A DNA stretch of 64,000 nt. Origin: Cryptomeria japonica. Lineage: Eukaryota > Streptophyta > Pinopsida > Cupressales > Cupressaceae. The DNA lies in NCBI RefSeq assembly GCF_030272615.1, contig NC_081405.1, forward strand, positions 569,467,095 to 569,531,094, given 5' to 3'. Positions 1 to 12,485 of the stretch are shown in pieces. Each line of letters starts with the position of its first letter. The stretch's first letter is position 1. Made by a program: the position numbers and the translations under genes. The notes beneath the pieces were generated by a model. That model worked only from the letters and a program-made list of their open reading frames with translations. It had not been told where the DNA came from and did not search any database.

Positions 1-537
1 TAAAAGGGAATTTAGGGTCATTTGCAATTTTGCAAAGGGTTCTGAAACTTTGTATTCACTTTTGCATGGACATTGGAGAATCACACAGGAGTTGTTGTTT
101 CTCTCTTGTTTCTATAAAAGGGAATTCAAGGTCATTTGCAAAGGGTTCTGAAACTTTGTATTCACTTTTGCGATTGGCATGTAGAATCACATAGATTGGT
201 GTATTACTATTGAATGAAATGTATCATATGGCTATATTTTGAAAGAATTAATGAAAATCTAAGTTCTCGACATGTGTATTACTATTGAATGAAATTTATC
301 ATATGGTTCTGAAATATATCACACAGATTTGAGACTCAAACATGTATAAATAAACAATAAACATCTCTGTATCAATAAACACATTATGGTTTTTTTTTAT
401 TATGCTATTTTAAATCTGGAAATAGAAAGTTGAAAAATAAAATTACAAATCAATATTAAATTCTAATTGCAAAAAGTAATATGCTTTTGTAATATGAATG
501 ATGAGATATAGTAATAAGATTAATAAATAAAAATCTC

Positions 538-3248
538 TTACAGTTGTCATTCATCCTCATCAAATTCAGTGCTTTCTTGATTCTCGTCTGTGGTTTCTTT
601 ACTCTAAGACTGAGTTTGCATATCTTCGCCGAACTGCATCTCAATGCTACCAGTAGGTCCACTAGTCCCACTGGCACTTTGGTTTGAAGTGTTGCCCACA
701 CCTCTTCTTTCACATTTGGACGCCCAGATTTGCAGTGCCCTATCGTAAGGAAAAGTGTGGACATCATACCTAGATGTATAGAGCCTCAAGCAATTTTCCA
801 AATTTTTGTCTAGTTTGTTTCTTAGCTTTGATTTTAGGAACCCCAAAGCACTGAAAACTCTCTCATCTTCCACTGAACCCAATATCATGGTAAGACATAA
901 AGCAGCAAGCTTCACATATTCTGGCATTGAATCACGCAAGTATGCGTTCTCAGCTATATATTTCCAAACCCTTGTTACTAATCCCTCTTTGCGGGGGTTC
1001 TCCATTTTGGCATATTGTTGTTTCATAGTGTATGCAAAATGAGATGATTGCTCTCGAAGATGAATTTTGTCTAATATTCCATTTATAGTTACTCCATTCA
1101 ATTCTCTGGATATGCAAAATTGTTTTATCAAAGTTAGTAGCTTACTTCGAAAATCAGATGCACTGTTGAGGCTCCAATAATGAGGAAACACAATAGACAT
1201 GGCTTCAAGTAGGTTGTCAGGAGAGAATTTGCTTCTAATTTCTGAGGAAAGATCATATGCAATTTTCTTCACACAAGTAGTTACAGTCTCAACAATCTTG
1301 TCAAAATCTTCCTTTGTAACTCTTGCTAGTTTCTTCCTAGGGCGCTTTCCTGGTTCCTCAGGGTCAACCGTGGCATAGAAGTGCATTGGTATCTCAACTC
1401 CCCATACATTGGCACATACCTCCCGGTCTGCACCAATTTGTAAAAAGTTATCAGGATTGTTCAAATCTGTGAGTGTCCGCCACTTAACAAATTTTTCATT
1501 AGATAGTGTTGGTTCATTTCGATAGAGATTGTCGAGGGTCATGCATGTCATCTTACGCAGCATAGCATATTCTGCAATATACAAAGCTCTTTTTTGGGCA
1601 GCCTTCATAATATTCCTCATTTCCTCTAGCATGGGCAGAAGAGTTGCTAAAGTTAAGAGTGTCTCTAAATTACTTAACCTGCCAAGAAGTTTAGGAAATT
1701 TTGGTTGATCTGATTAATCGTGAGTTGTGTGAAATAGTCCAATCAAGGATGGATATTCTGAAAACACTCGATGCGCTGGACCATCCAAAGAGATCCATCT
1801 AGTATCATTATCCTTGAGAAGCTTGTTCCCATCAATTAATCCATCAACAAAGTGTTGAAATTCCATAAATCGCTTGGGACTTCGACAGAAGTGTGAGTAG
1901 AGCTCTCTGATTAAAATTTTAATTTTTTTAACTGAAGCAAACTTGCTCACAATTCCAAAAGCTAGATTCATTCTGTGAGCCATGCAGTGAATTGCAGTAA
2001 TGTACGGTGCAAATAAAGTTTCAATCTTTGTACAAAGACCGTTCTTGTGACCTTGCATTACTGAAGCTCCATCTACTCCAACACAAACCAATTTTTTGGC
2101 TACCGTCATGTCATCCATACCTCCATATTCAATTAAACTTCTCTTTACTAGTTGAAATAAATTTTCCACTGTCGCACTCTCCTTCATTTTAGCAACAGAT
2201 AGTAGATGAGGTTGGCGGGTATGATTCTCTACAGTATAAACATGCATGCATACCCATGAAGTATTGTCTACTGCCATAACTTCGTCTAAAGAAAATGCAA
2301 TGAAGTTTGACTCTCTTATTTTTTCCTATACATCTTCTATTTCAACCTCAGCAAGACAACTTGCCCATTCCCATCCACTGTTTACTGACCAGTGTCTATT
2401 AGGATAGTTAGGAACTTTCAAAAAGTGTAATAAACCACTAGTTGATGGGAAATCTGTCATAGCACACCCTCTGCTCAAAATATGAAAAACAATGCTTAAC
2501 TGAACAACTTTTCCCAGTTGTTCTATTTGCATTGCTTTTCCAAAAATAGCTTCAATAGAAACTTTAACTTCAACAGGCTTCGTCTGTAATTTCTCATGAA
2601 AATAATACTCTTCGGCATTCCTCACATGCTTACATTCATTCTTTGTTTTCCATCTTATCACTTATTTTTCAACCCCGTCTATCATTTGTTTTTCATAAAC
2701 TTTACCCATATGCTTTTCTATGGTGTCAAATTTTAGCTGCAACCTAATTTCCTTCTTATTTTTCCAAGTGCAAATCTTACACCTGCATTCTATTAGAGGC
2801 TCGCCTTCAATTGGATTCTCCACTGGTTTAATGAATGGATACTTCGATGCCCAATTAATTTGAAAATTCCTGACTGACTTTCCCACTCCCAATCCCTTTT
2901 AGATTGTGGTTCACCATTTTTTGATATGGCTTTTCTTTTCCCCTTCCGTGCATTATCATCAATGGAATTATCACCCAAGTCGATTATATCATTCCGGCTA
3001 ACTTGGGTATCTACCAGATAATCTTCTTCAAGATCATCCTGATCTGATATATCAGGTTCGCCGCTATCTTCAACATGCGGTGCAGGTGGTGAATTTTGTA
3101 CTTGTACTTGTGATGATGTACCTTCCTGATTTTCACCAGTACCATAATCTTTTCCAATGCCAAAGTACGAAGACAACGTTCTGCTTTTTGTTGGCCTCTC
3201 CTAGCCTTCCCAACAGTCAAGTTTCCTACCCCTCTTCCTGTTCGACAT
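538..3248 (-). pseudogene. hAT-1 transposase, decayed
   Basis: A DDE (RNase H-fold) hAT transposase would cut and rejoin the element ends in the nucleus. Visible parts in order are: an N-terminal acidic linker; a BED-like zinc-binding stretch (CRCKIC, then FDTIEKH); the catalytic core with CVGVDGASVMQG and IHCMAHRMNLA (the C-x2-H motif typical of hATs); the conserved NDTRWISL segment; and the C-terminal dimerisation block SVEDERVFSALGFLKSKLRN, which supplies the acidic residue. The start ATG at 3246-3248 matches the hAT-2 start. Lesions are two frameshifts (near 3210 and between about 2890 and 2990) and in-frame stops at 2662 (TAA), 2326 (TAG), 1714 (TAA) and near 604. None of these is shared with hAT-2. 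Family assignment is firm; the protein cannot be made intact from this copy. Confidence 0.88.
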
Positions 3249-3504
3249 CTCTAACGAAATAAAGGCTGCCAAAAAAATATCAATTTGCTGAAGAAGCAAT
3301 AATAGACTATAATGTATAATACACCAGTTCAAAAATATGATCACTCAACTTTAGGCTTTAGGTAACTAGCAGTCGCCAATACAGTCAACAACAATGATTT
3401 TCCTTGGTCTGAATCTTCGCTATTGATCAGAATTCAGAGCCTAGAACCCACCAGATTGTGTTGAGATAGATCTGATCTTTGCATGTATTTATACCAATCC
3501 TTAT

Positions 3505-4084
3505 ATGGCGAATTCCATGGGAATTTACCAGTATACAAATATTTGGCGAATCCCGTGTAATTATAAAATGACTTATGTAATTTTCGAGGCGTTTATAGGT
3601 CATCCAAATACAACTTATGAAATTTTCGAGGCGATTATAGGTCGTCCAAATACGACTTACGTAATTTTTGAGGCGATTATAGGTCATCCAAATAATAGGC
3701 AAATAGCGAATACAATATAGTTGGCGAAAGTTGGGGTGACTGGAGACACGCGTCGGCAAGATGTCGGGCAAATTGGGTCCCCCCGGATAACAAATCTTCA
3801 CATGCCTATAGGCGAATTAAGGTCATCTATTAAGGCAACCTCGGAGAGTGTAGGTGAAATAATTAAATTTACCGTGTGTCGACCATATATTGTATTGGCG
3901 AAATCATTGCATAGAAACATTTAATTGCATAAAACATATGGCGATCGGGCCATGACGTTGACGGAAATTGATAATGTTCTAGTGACATGGCCACCCCCAT
4001 ACGGTACAAAATATTCGCTATTTCTGACAAGGCCGACGTGAAAAATTTGCCATTGGCGAATATTTGCCACTAAAGTAATCGCTG
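3505..4084 (-). promoter_or_regulatory. hAT-1 subterminal region rich in GGCGAA
   Basis: GGCGAA or its complement recurs many times within about 600 bp of the terminus, for example near 3508, 3544, 3722, 3810, 3898 and 4055. Clustered short subterminal motifs are the known transposase-binding platform of plant hATs such as Ac/Ds; the role here is inferred by analogy. Many of the same sites in hAT-2 have decayed at the CG step. Confidence 0.6.
3571..3696. repeat. 42-bp tandem repeat x3 in the hAT-1 subterminal region
   Basis: Three consecutive 42-bp units start at 3571, 3613 and 3655, each containing TTTCGAGGCG or a close variant followed by TTATAGGTC. The equivalent array in hAT-2 lies at about 18345-18470, in reverse orientation. 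Position just inside the terminus suggests transposase binding or element-specific control, which is inference. Confidence 0.85.
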
Positions 4085-4092
4085 ATGCACAA
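4085..4092. other. hAT-1 target-site copy (ATGCACAA)
   Basis: ATGCACAA directly abuts the hAT-1 terminus. The duplicated locus without the element shows it once at 53993-54000. The partner copy lies left of the window. Confidence 0.85.
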
Positions 4093-6170
4093 TGAATATT
4101 CCCTATGGGTAACTTGATTCAAAACGAGTGGGCAACACGTAGGGCCACGTCTAAGGCTAGAAAATATAGATTATGAGCCAATGTTAGGGAGCAAGACGCG
4201 TTAAGCTCTGGTAGTGGTAGAAGATCATACAGTTGATAAGTATGTCAACTATTTTGAAAAATTGGGCCTCTTTCCCTATGACATGTAATGAATCGGCAGA
4301 TTTGGTCTTTGTTTTTTCTTTGTTCTCGTAAGCCATGAAATTGTTAGCTTTGGACATATTACGTAAGTTTCCTCCATTCAAACGTAAGCCATGAAATTGT
4401 TAGCTTTATCACACGGTTTGTTTTCATGTCAAACCAACGGTTTAAATCATTTCTCGTTCAAGCAAAGTGCGGAATGAAGAGCGTGCTTTATAACTCTTTT
4501 TTTTTCATGTGCTAAGGGGTTGAGTATAATTCGGATCCTTCTCACTTACCTAGATCCTAAATATAGAATCCCTCTCACTTACCTAGAGTCTAAACATGGT
4601 AAGCGTGATGTCTGAATATAGTAAGCTTGTTTGTTCAAGTTTGATTTTTAAAAAAATCAAAGCCAAGAATAATATAAGGAAGATAAGAAATAACATATGT
4701 CAAGGTAAGAAAGATATTACATTACAATAGTTCAATAATTCTTAAATTTAATTTTTAATAACTTTTCTTGGTTGTTGTTTTTAATTGTATTTCTTCATTC
4801 ACTTCTTTTTCCCCTTTTTCTAGGTCAATCTTTCATCTAACAATGGTTGATGAGTGGAGTTTTCTCAAAAAAAGAAAGTACCATACTACTTCCCTTCTAA
4901 TTCCCATATCCTCTCCCCTTACCATGGCTGCTCCTTAAAACTCAATCTCTCTTCTACAAGCCCTCTCTTCTTCTTCTTTGCTTCCCTCACCCAATCCCAT
5001 CTGAAACTCCCTCTCGCCACATTAGATTGGATAATAATGAAGACTCTAACTTGGCATTGGTTCTTTTTAATCGCTACATGACTTTCACTTTAGATATAAA
5101 TTGTAACACCATATTGACCATGAATTACAATATCGTGTGAAGATTATCTCTCTTAGCAAGAAAATATAGTGTGAATTGTACCTTGGTTAAGTGGCAGTGC
5201 GATGTCACCTCCCTTGAGGAATTAAAGCTAAGCAATGCATTTCTAGAGTGTGCCTGACAATTTTTTTAGAAAGAAGCCATTTTATTTAGGCTTCTTATTA
5301 ACTTAACACATAATTTCTAAATGAAAAACTTTACTTCTTGTTATATATGGTCAATGATATTTATCCATAGACATAATCTAGTCTATTGTACTAGATATGC
5401 CTCGAATGGTTCTAAGAATTATACACCTCTTTGTGAATGGATGAACTTGAATCTCCTTTTAGATGATAATGATTCTATGTGGGGTTTTTCAATCATGTAG
5501 AAAACCATTAAGATTACAAGTGACTTAGTTAATTCAAATAGTCTCGTGAAGAGTGTTGCTTCTTGTATGTTTGTCATTATTTTTGTCACATGGAAAAACC
5601 TTTTTATAGTAATTTTCTTAAGTACCAACAAGAGTGGTTTACTTGGTAAAATTACAAATCTACTATGGACATCAAAATTGATAGACTAGATCATTTTCAT
5701 ATTTATCATAACGTACACCTCTATACCCTAGGGCCTAGTACAATAGATTGATAATTCTGATTGAGTCTCTTCGATCATTGTCGCATGCCTACCCCACTCC
5801 CATTCATAGATTCGATTTCCCTTCCCATTTTATCACTTATAAATTTAATATTCCTCATCTATAAGACCCTATTTATACATTTATTTTTTGTTGCAATTTG
5901 GAAATGCATCCCTAAAATTTAATCTGGAAAGATTCATCGATTGAATAATGACATAATATATCATTTCAATGCACCACATTTCTTTGGTTCTTTGGTAAAA
6001 CATTGGCTTGGCAAGATAGGCATAGTTCAAAAGATAACTCTTTAACCTGAAAACTTGAAAAAGAGTAAAGAATTGATATCCTTTGATACCTAGAATATGC
6101 ACATCTAAATGGTTATATCTTATATTTAAACTAAATGTCTAGAAGAAATGACACTCCAAAAGGGTAGAAG
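4093..6170. repeat. Duplicated segment unit A, part 1 (matches 54001-56070)
   Basis: This stretch aligns end to end with unit B, roughly 90-95% identical by eye, in the same direction. No credible gene is seen. A short MAA-initiated reading frame open in unit B at 54827 is here broken after four codons (near 4923). The segment is interrupted at 6170 by the Ty3/gypsy element and resumes at 14131. Confidence 0.85.
6166..6170. other. Ty3/gypsy target-site duplication, left copy (AGAAG)
   Basis: AGAAG abuts the left LTR. The right-hand partner, 14131-14135, reads AGGAG, one mismatch. Confidence 0.65.
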
Positions 6171-7791
6171 TGATGGGGTTCACCTAGTTTGCTAACACTT
6201 CACCTAGTTCGTGTTGCTCAATTGCAACAACTCTCTAGGCCTACTTGCACTCTATACCTCCAATTCCTTCTCAATATCTTCTAGGGATTTCTTCTTATCC
6301 ACTTCAAGGTGTTTGCTTCAAGTGTCTTAGCTAGGAACCCTACCAATCCACAATGCCTCCCATGTGCTCATAACGGATGTCTTGGCCTCAACTTGTCAAA
6401 TTGACCTCCTACTATTGTGAGTTGATGCAAAGGTGTGGAGGTTGCTACTAACATGTTTTTAATTCCTTTTGGGTCCATTTGAGGTTTTCAATCATTAGCT
6501 TTCTTACCGATTTCAATATTTTGCCTAGAAAAGGGCTACAAGGAAAGAGCCCCAATTAGGCCTCCAAAATCCGGTTTTCTAAGGCTTGGAGGAAAATGGT
6601 CCAAAAGAACCCACAACAAGTTTGGATTTTCTTCAATGATTCATCTAACCTCAAGTTATTTTTGTGTTTTTGGTTCCTTACTCCACTATACAATGTCCTA
6701 ACCCCAAAATGAGGGTTTTGAAGGGTTTTTATGCCTTATAACCGATAGTGACTGGTCAAGTTGGTGTTTGGGAAACAAATGACTTTGTCAAGGATTTCCC
6801 TTGCATTGGAAACTCTGTACTAACTTCATGGATCCCTCAAAAATCTTATATGGTGGTTTGGCATTCACCCCTACACTTTGCACTTCAACTTCACCCTGTC
6901 TCCTCTAGCCGGGTTGCTCCTGGACTTGCCTAGAACAAGGTGACAATCATATCAAATGTCATCTCCAGTAGTTGTCCCTGCATATGTACACTATACAAGT
7001 GGTTTCCCTTCATGTCCCAACATTCCGTGATGGTAACACGTGTGGAATTCATGGGGCAACCATTTTACATAAAACTGCTATATACAAGCCAAAACTGGAT
7101 GTTTGCAAACCAAAGCAAGAAAACACTAATACAAACTATCTAAAAAACTTTAAATGGAACTAAAAACTCTGTAAGACACCAAATGAACTCAATCCATTAC
7201 TAGATCAATGGATTCAATCTATTTGCATTTACAAAATAAACAAAATAAGCCAAAATGTTGCCAACTGGTCTGAAAATGAGTAGTTTCAGATTGTTGATCT
7301 TACAAAACAATAGCTCCAACATTGGTAACCATGCAAGAGAGGGTTCTTATAGTATTCCCCATGTGTGGAGTCATCCTAGGGCGTTGGACAATTCCTTAAC
7401 TCCATCACTAACCAATTTAGGACAAAAGTTGTCATGACAAGTTTTTGCAACTTTGCACTTTTCCACTTTTTGGCCTTATCAACCTATGAGGCCTATTATA
7501 AGTCATAAAAAATTACTTTTAAAACATTTCTAAGAATAATGTAACCCTCCCTAGTTCATATACCAAGTTTTGACACTTTTGACCATCGAGAAGGTCAACT
7601 ACCTACTGAAACCACTATTAGCACAAAATGCAAACCTAGGAAGAAACTAACTCTACTAGGCCTACATTGACTCATCACACTCACTTTTGGACCCTCCTGG
7701 AGTCCTTATTCACTACTTGAGTTGGCTAGGGTTAGTACAAGACAAAATAAAGAAAATACTACTAGCCTAAGTCCTAGGTGCTCCTGCACCA
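6171..7791 (-). repeat. Ty3/gypsy 3' LTR (element sense), 1,621 bp
   Basis: It begins TGATGGGGTTCACC and ends CTCCTGCACCA on the plus strand, giving TG...CA ends in either sense. It aligns throughout with 12486-14130, roughly 90% identical by eye with several small indels. The adjacent inner sequence at 7792-7806 is the complement of a G-rich polypurine tract, which marks this as the 3' LTR of a minus-strand element. Confidence 0.92.
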
Positions 7792-7806
7792 TTCCCCCAA
7801 ACAAAA
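7792..7806 (-). other. Ty3/gypsy polypurine tract
   Basis: On the minus strand a purine-rich run ending GGGGGAA directly precedes the 3' LTR, the expected plus-strand primer site. Confidence 0.65.
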
Positions 7807-7922
7807 GAAAATCATGTCACCTTGGGAATCAGTTTATGATCAATGCCTAGCTTCTTAAACTCTATCTCAAGAACCTATGTAGCTTCAACATCATCCATAC
7901 CCTACCATTTGATTAGGTGCTC

Positions 7923-9316
7923 TCAATAGGTTTGATGCCTTGTCTTCTTGGCGATCCTTGAACTCAATACCTTCTCAGCCTTTGGATTTGATTTGGCTGG
8001 TAACTGAAGGTTGTTCACATCATCTGATACCTCTAAGTGACTACAATATATACCTTGTATTGGTCCCTTGTAGGCAACTAAGTTTGCTATGTTAAAAAAT
8101 GGTGACAATCCTATGTCACTAGGTAGGTCCACCTTGTATGCATTTTCTCCATACTTGGCTAGAATGGCACATGGACCTAGCCTTCTCATTTGCAACCTGT
8201 TAGGCACTCCTTCCTATAGCTTTGCTTTGTTTAGGTGCACCATGACAAGATATCCCACTTGAAATTGGAAATTCTTCCTTCTTTCATCAACTTTTTATTT
8301 GATTTTGCTTGTGTTCTCCATCAATGCTTGCTTGACTGATTCATGTGCCTCCTTCATTGATTGAGCAAAGTCTTCTGCATATCCACTTCTTGCTGTTGCA
8401 CTACCTAAGTCTCTCAACTCCAAAATACGTCTTGGGTGCACACCATAGACCACTTCAAAAGGGCTCTTGTTGGTAGTCTTATTCATGGTGTCATTATATG
8501 CATATTCAGCTTGTGAGAGTACTTGATCCCATGTCTGCCATATTCTTTGGTAAGGCACCTTAATAAGTTCCCTAAGATTCTATTCACCACTTCGATCTAC
8601 CCATCTGTTTGAGGATGGTACGCTGATCCTAAAGAGAGGTTGGTGCCAAGCTTTTTCCAAAGTGTCTTCCAAAAATGACTCATGAACTTTGAGTCCCTAT
8701 CTAAAACAATGCTCATGGGTAAACCATGTATCCTTACTACCTCTTTGAAGAACAAATGAGCTATTCGGCATGCATCATGAGTAGTCTTGCAAGGCACAAA
8801 GTGAGCCATTTTGCTAAATCTATCCACAATGACATAAATTCTGTCAAATCCCTACTTTGTCCTTGGTAATCCTACTACAAAATCCATACTAATGCATTCC
8901 CAAGGTCTATTTGGTATGGGAAGAGGTTGGTATAAACTAGCATTTGTAGAAGTACCTTTGGCCTTTTGGTAAACTATGCAAGTCTCCACATACTTTTTCA
9001 CATCTTGATTCATCCTTGGCCAATAGTAATACCTCTGAACCAACTCTTGAGTCTTATTGACTCCAAAATGTCCACTAAGGCTGCCATTATGCTTCTCTTG
9101 TATGAGACTTTCTCTCATTGAGCCTCTAGTCACACAACGCTGCCCACCTCTAAACAATAGTCCATTTTGCAAAGTAAAATCAGAATGATCACTATGGAAG
9201 TGATTTTGATACTCCTTACACACCTTATAGGTGTTTGAGAAGTCTTCATCCTCCGGGTATAAGTCTCTAAAATTGTCAACACCTATCCTCCTCAATTGGA
9301 TTTCTTGGACTGTCAA
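7923..9316 (-). pseudogene. Ty3/gypsy integrase region of pol, decayed
   Basis: The integrase would insert element cDNA into the chromosome. Visible in order are the N-terminal HH-CC zinc domain (HNGSLSGHFG ... KYVETCIVYQ), the catalytic core ([34 protein letters not shown]) and the C-terminal part (WDQVLSQAEYAYND, SPFEVVYGVHPRR, LGPCAILAKYGENAYKVDLP). The frame is shared with the upstream pol until a TAG at 8597, where HPQTDG is normally followed by Gln. A frameshift follows near 8535-8560, and a stop near 8208 separates the last piece. No chromodomain is evident. It cannot produce a functional integrase. Confidence 0.88.
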
Positions 9317-10690
9317 AAGTCTCCTGCTTAATGAATCAACAACTCGGTTTAACTGCCTTTTCTTGTGCTTAATTGTGAATGTTTAGGCCTGCATGTACTC
9401 CACCCATTTCATGTGTTTATGAATGATTTTTTCTTGTGAGTTTAGGAAACTGAATGCTCAGTTGTCCTTATAGAATACAAATTCCTTAGGAAGGAGATAG
9501 TGTCTCCACTTCCTCAAAGCCTACATTAAATAATATAACTCAAGATCATAAGAGGGGTATTTCCTCTTGGCATCACTTAGCTTCTCACTATGGAAGGTTG
9601 CTAGTCTTTCTTCTTGGCTTAAGACAACACCTACAACAACATTGCTTGCATCACATTCCACTAGGAAAAGTTTCTCAAAACTAGGCAACACTAGCACCGG
9701 TTGAGTAGCTATCTTCTCTTTCAAGGTTTCAAAACCTTTGTTTTCTTGTTCACTCCACTGAAAATTTTCCTTTATTCCACCTCTAATGGTATCTAACATT
9801 GGTGCACATATAGCACTAAATTGCCTAATGAACTTCCTGTAGTGCTGAGCTAGTCCATGGAAGCTTCTCACCTTTGTTGCTAACTTAGCAGTAGGCCAAT
9901 TTACAATGGCTTCAACCTTTCTGGGATCCATCTTGATGTTTCCTTGAGACAACACAAACCCAAGGTAGACCAACTCCTTCTTAACAAACTCACACTTATC
10001 CAAGTTCATGATTAGCTTTTCATCATACAATCTTTGTAATACATCTTGCAAATGATTAATATGATCTGCCCTATCCTTACTGAAAATGAGAATATCATCT
10101 AGATATACCACCACAAATTTACCTATGAATTCCTTCATCACCTCATTCATGAGTCTCATGAAGGTTCTTGGAGAATTTGATAAGCCAAATGGCATTACAA
10201 GCCACTCATAAAGACCCTTTGTTGTCTTAAAGGCAGTTTTCCATCCTTCGCCCTCCTTAATCCTAATTTGGTGATATCCACTTTTAAGGTCAATCTTGGT
10301 AAAGTACTTGGCTTCTCCTAAACAATCCATTAGGTCTTCTATTCTAGGAATTGGGAACCTATATCTGATGGTGATCCTATTTATAGCTCTAGAATCACTA
10401 CACAATCTCCAAGTACCACCTTTCTTTGGGGCTAACACAGTAGGGACAACACAAGGGCTAATGCTTTTCCTAATTAGGCCTTGGTCTAAGAGATCTTGGA
10501 TTTGCTTGGTAATCTCAACATTTTGTTGGGGAGTCATTTTATAAGATGCCTTATTAGGCAAGGATTCTCCAGGAATGAAGTCTATTTGATGGCTTATGGT
10601 TCTTTTAGGAGGTTAAGTGGTTGGCTATCCATCACTTACTATGCCTTTGAATTTCTTCAACAAATCTTGCACCTCTATTGGCAAGTCTGA
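9317..10690 (-). pseudogene. Ty3/gypsy reverse transcriptase and RNase H region of pol, decayed
   Basis: The reverse transcriptase is long and well preserved: DLLDQGLIRKSISPCVVPTV, FTKIDLKSGYHQIRI, LVMPFGLSNSP and the catalytic VVYLDDILIFS. RNase H begins VECDASNVVVGVVLSQEE. A TAG at 9521 follows LELYYLM, where Gln is usual, and further stops lie near 9455 and 9385 before the integrase. Catalytic aspartates are kept, but the polyprotein is broken. Confidence 0.9.
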
Positions 10691-11190
10691 CTACTCTTTC
10701 TTGTCTTCCTCTTTGGGCTTCATTACTAGTGAAAACCCTATACCTTCACCTTCCTCAAGTGTCTTCAAGAATTTTTTTTCACTCACCAAAAGAACATTAG
10801 GACCTGCTGGCCTCTTTTCACCTTCCTCGAGGATAGACTGAATCTTGTATGTGACTCCATCTTTCTTGAATGAGTATGCATTCTTGGCTCCATCATGAAT
10901 AGCTTGTCTATCAAATTGCCATGGTCTTTCTAGTAGAATATGGCATGCATCCATGGGTAGGACATCACATAAAACCTTGTCTTTATACCTCCCAATGGTA
11001 AAATCCACCCATGCTTTCTCATTGACTAGGACATGTTGGCCTTTATTCAACCAAGTGACTCTATAAGGGTTGTTATGAGGTATCCTTTGCAATTTGAGCT
11101 TATTCACTGCCTCTTCTTACACAATGTTGTTTGTTGACCCTAAATCAATGATCACCTTGCAAACTTTGTTCATAATCTTGCATTTGATCC
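10691..11190 (-). pseudogene. Ty3/gypsy protease region, active site altered
   Basis: A retropepsin-like protease would mature the polyprotein. The active-site loop reads VIIDLGSTNNIV near 11120-11150, where the family has D-S/T-G. Leu replaces the hydroxyl residue, so activity should be lost. A TAA at 11117 follows at once. The downstream part (HVLVNEKAWVDFTIG, CDVLPMDACHILLERPW) matches the usual plant gypsy protease to RT linker. Frame is continuous with gag and RT. Confidence 0.8.
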
Positions 11191-12444
11191 TAAATAAGGA
11201 CCTTCTTTGGATTGGCTCTTCTCTGACCAGTTCTTTGATCAAATTTCTCCTTATCATCAAGTTGTCACCTACCTCTGATTCTAAGGCAGCCTCTAAAGTC
11301 TTCCTTCTTGAAGAATCTTCTTGAAGATAGTTCACTCTTCTTTCACTACCATGTGATGATGTTCCCTTCTCTAGACACCTATATGCTAGATGACCAAGTT
11401 GGTTGCAATGGTAAAAATTCATTTTTGCAAAATATGAGGAACCTCTACCTTGGCCACTAGATCTTCCTCTAAAACCACTGTTGGACCCCCTTCCTCTATT
11501 GAATCCTCCTCTATTATTGCCACGCTCTTGCTGCTCAGTGAGTTTAGACTCTCCTTGTGTTCTTTGTTCAGAACTTCTTCCTTCAAAGCCTCCCCTATGG
11601 CCTCTATTGTCTTTTGCTCTACCTCTGCCCATATTGCTACTTGAGTCATGTCTTCTTTTTACTCTTTCCTCCACCTTAAGGGCAAGTTGATATGTTTGAT
11701 GGACTTTTTTTAGGCTCATTAGACTGGTTTCTTCTTGGATGTTCCACCATAGACCATTTAGGTACCTAGCAACCTTGAGACTCTCTTCCTCCACCGCATG
11801 AGATCTAGGGCTAAGTTTGTGAAACTCCTCCATATATCTACTGACATCAAGGTATTTTTGTCTTAATTTTTGCCTCTTCCTATAAATTTGCACTTCATAG
11901 TCATCAGGGAGATAGACTTCTTTGATTTTGACTAACATCCCTTTCCAAGAAGAGATGGGTGCTTTACCATTTTCTTCCTCTCATCTTGCTCAAATTTCTA
12001 CCATGTGAGAGTTGCTCCTCTCATCCTTGACTTGGCTACCTTGACTCTTTGGGCTTCAGTTATGCCTTAACATTCAAAATGATTCTCCATGCCTTGTATC
12101 CATTCTAGGACCACTTCTGCCTCCATCTTACCAATGAATAATGGCAATCCTTCTAGTGATTTACCACTCAAGGCCTTCAATGCCTTCAGGAAAGGTTCGT
12201 GTTCTAGGATGGAATCAGGTTCAGGTACTTTTTCTATCTTTTACACTTCTTTACCTTTCCCTTCTACTCCTTCTACCTTTACCAACACTTCATCTACCTT
12301 GGTTTCTACCTCACCAAGCTTACTCTCCAATTCTAGCAACTTCTCCTTCAGGAGCCTATTTTCCTCCTCTTGATCTTCCACTTTCTTTGTCAACTCTACA
12401 TTGGTCACCATGCTTTTATCTCCTACATATTCCACTGAGGACAT
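11191..12444 (-). pseudogene. Ty3/gypsy gag, decayed
   Basis: Gag forms the particle and binds the RNA. The N-terminus (12444-12241) is a heptad-rich coiled coil, KKVEDQEEENRLLKEKLLEL. It is followed by the retrotransposon gag fold: FLKALKALSGKSLEGLPLF, then VYLPDDYEVQIYRKRQKLRQ and YMEEFHKLSPRS. An Arg/Gly-rich stretch precedes the zinc knuckle FYHCNQLGHLAYRC at about 11390, in which the first Cys of C-x2-C-x4-H-x4-C is Phe. Lesions include a TAA at 12241, stops near 12070 and a frameshift between about 12100 and 11940. Confidence 0.85.
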
Positions 12445-12469
12445 CTACCTACCTAGCCCAAATCTTATT

Positions 12470-12483
12470 GGCTCTGATATCAA
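12470..12483 (-). other. Ty3/gypsy primer-binding site
   Basis: On the minus strand TTGATATCAGAGCC lies two bases inside the 5' LTR. It differs by one base from the common TTGGTATCAGAGCC that pairs with initiator Met-tRNA. Confidence 0.75.
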
Positions 12484-12485
12484 TT

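Larger units (their letters stand above)
1..4084 (-). mobile_element. hAT-1: hAT-like DNA transposon, transposase end only (continues beyond window start)
   Basis: The segment reads on the minus strand and is nearly collinear with hAT-2 at 17951-28882, Copia-1 excluded. Its 5' terminus lies at 4084 and, read inwards on the minus strand, begins CAGCGATTACTTTAGTGGC, the same as the hAT-2 left terminus. It is followed by the 8-bp target copy ATGCACAA (4085-4092). The uninterrupted parallel sequence at 53993-54000 shows that octamer once, so the boundary is well fixed. The other end lies before base 1. hAT-2 homology persists right to the window edge, so it is unknown whether hAT-1 carries the cargo genes found in hAT-2. 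An 8-bp target duplication and CAG-starting termini are hAT superfamily hallmarks. Confidence 0.9.

Noticed and set aside
806-1042. Plus-strand frame over hAT-1
   Set aside because: Shadow of the minus-strand transposase dimerisation region; the hAT-2 counterpart shows the same shadow.
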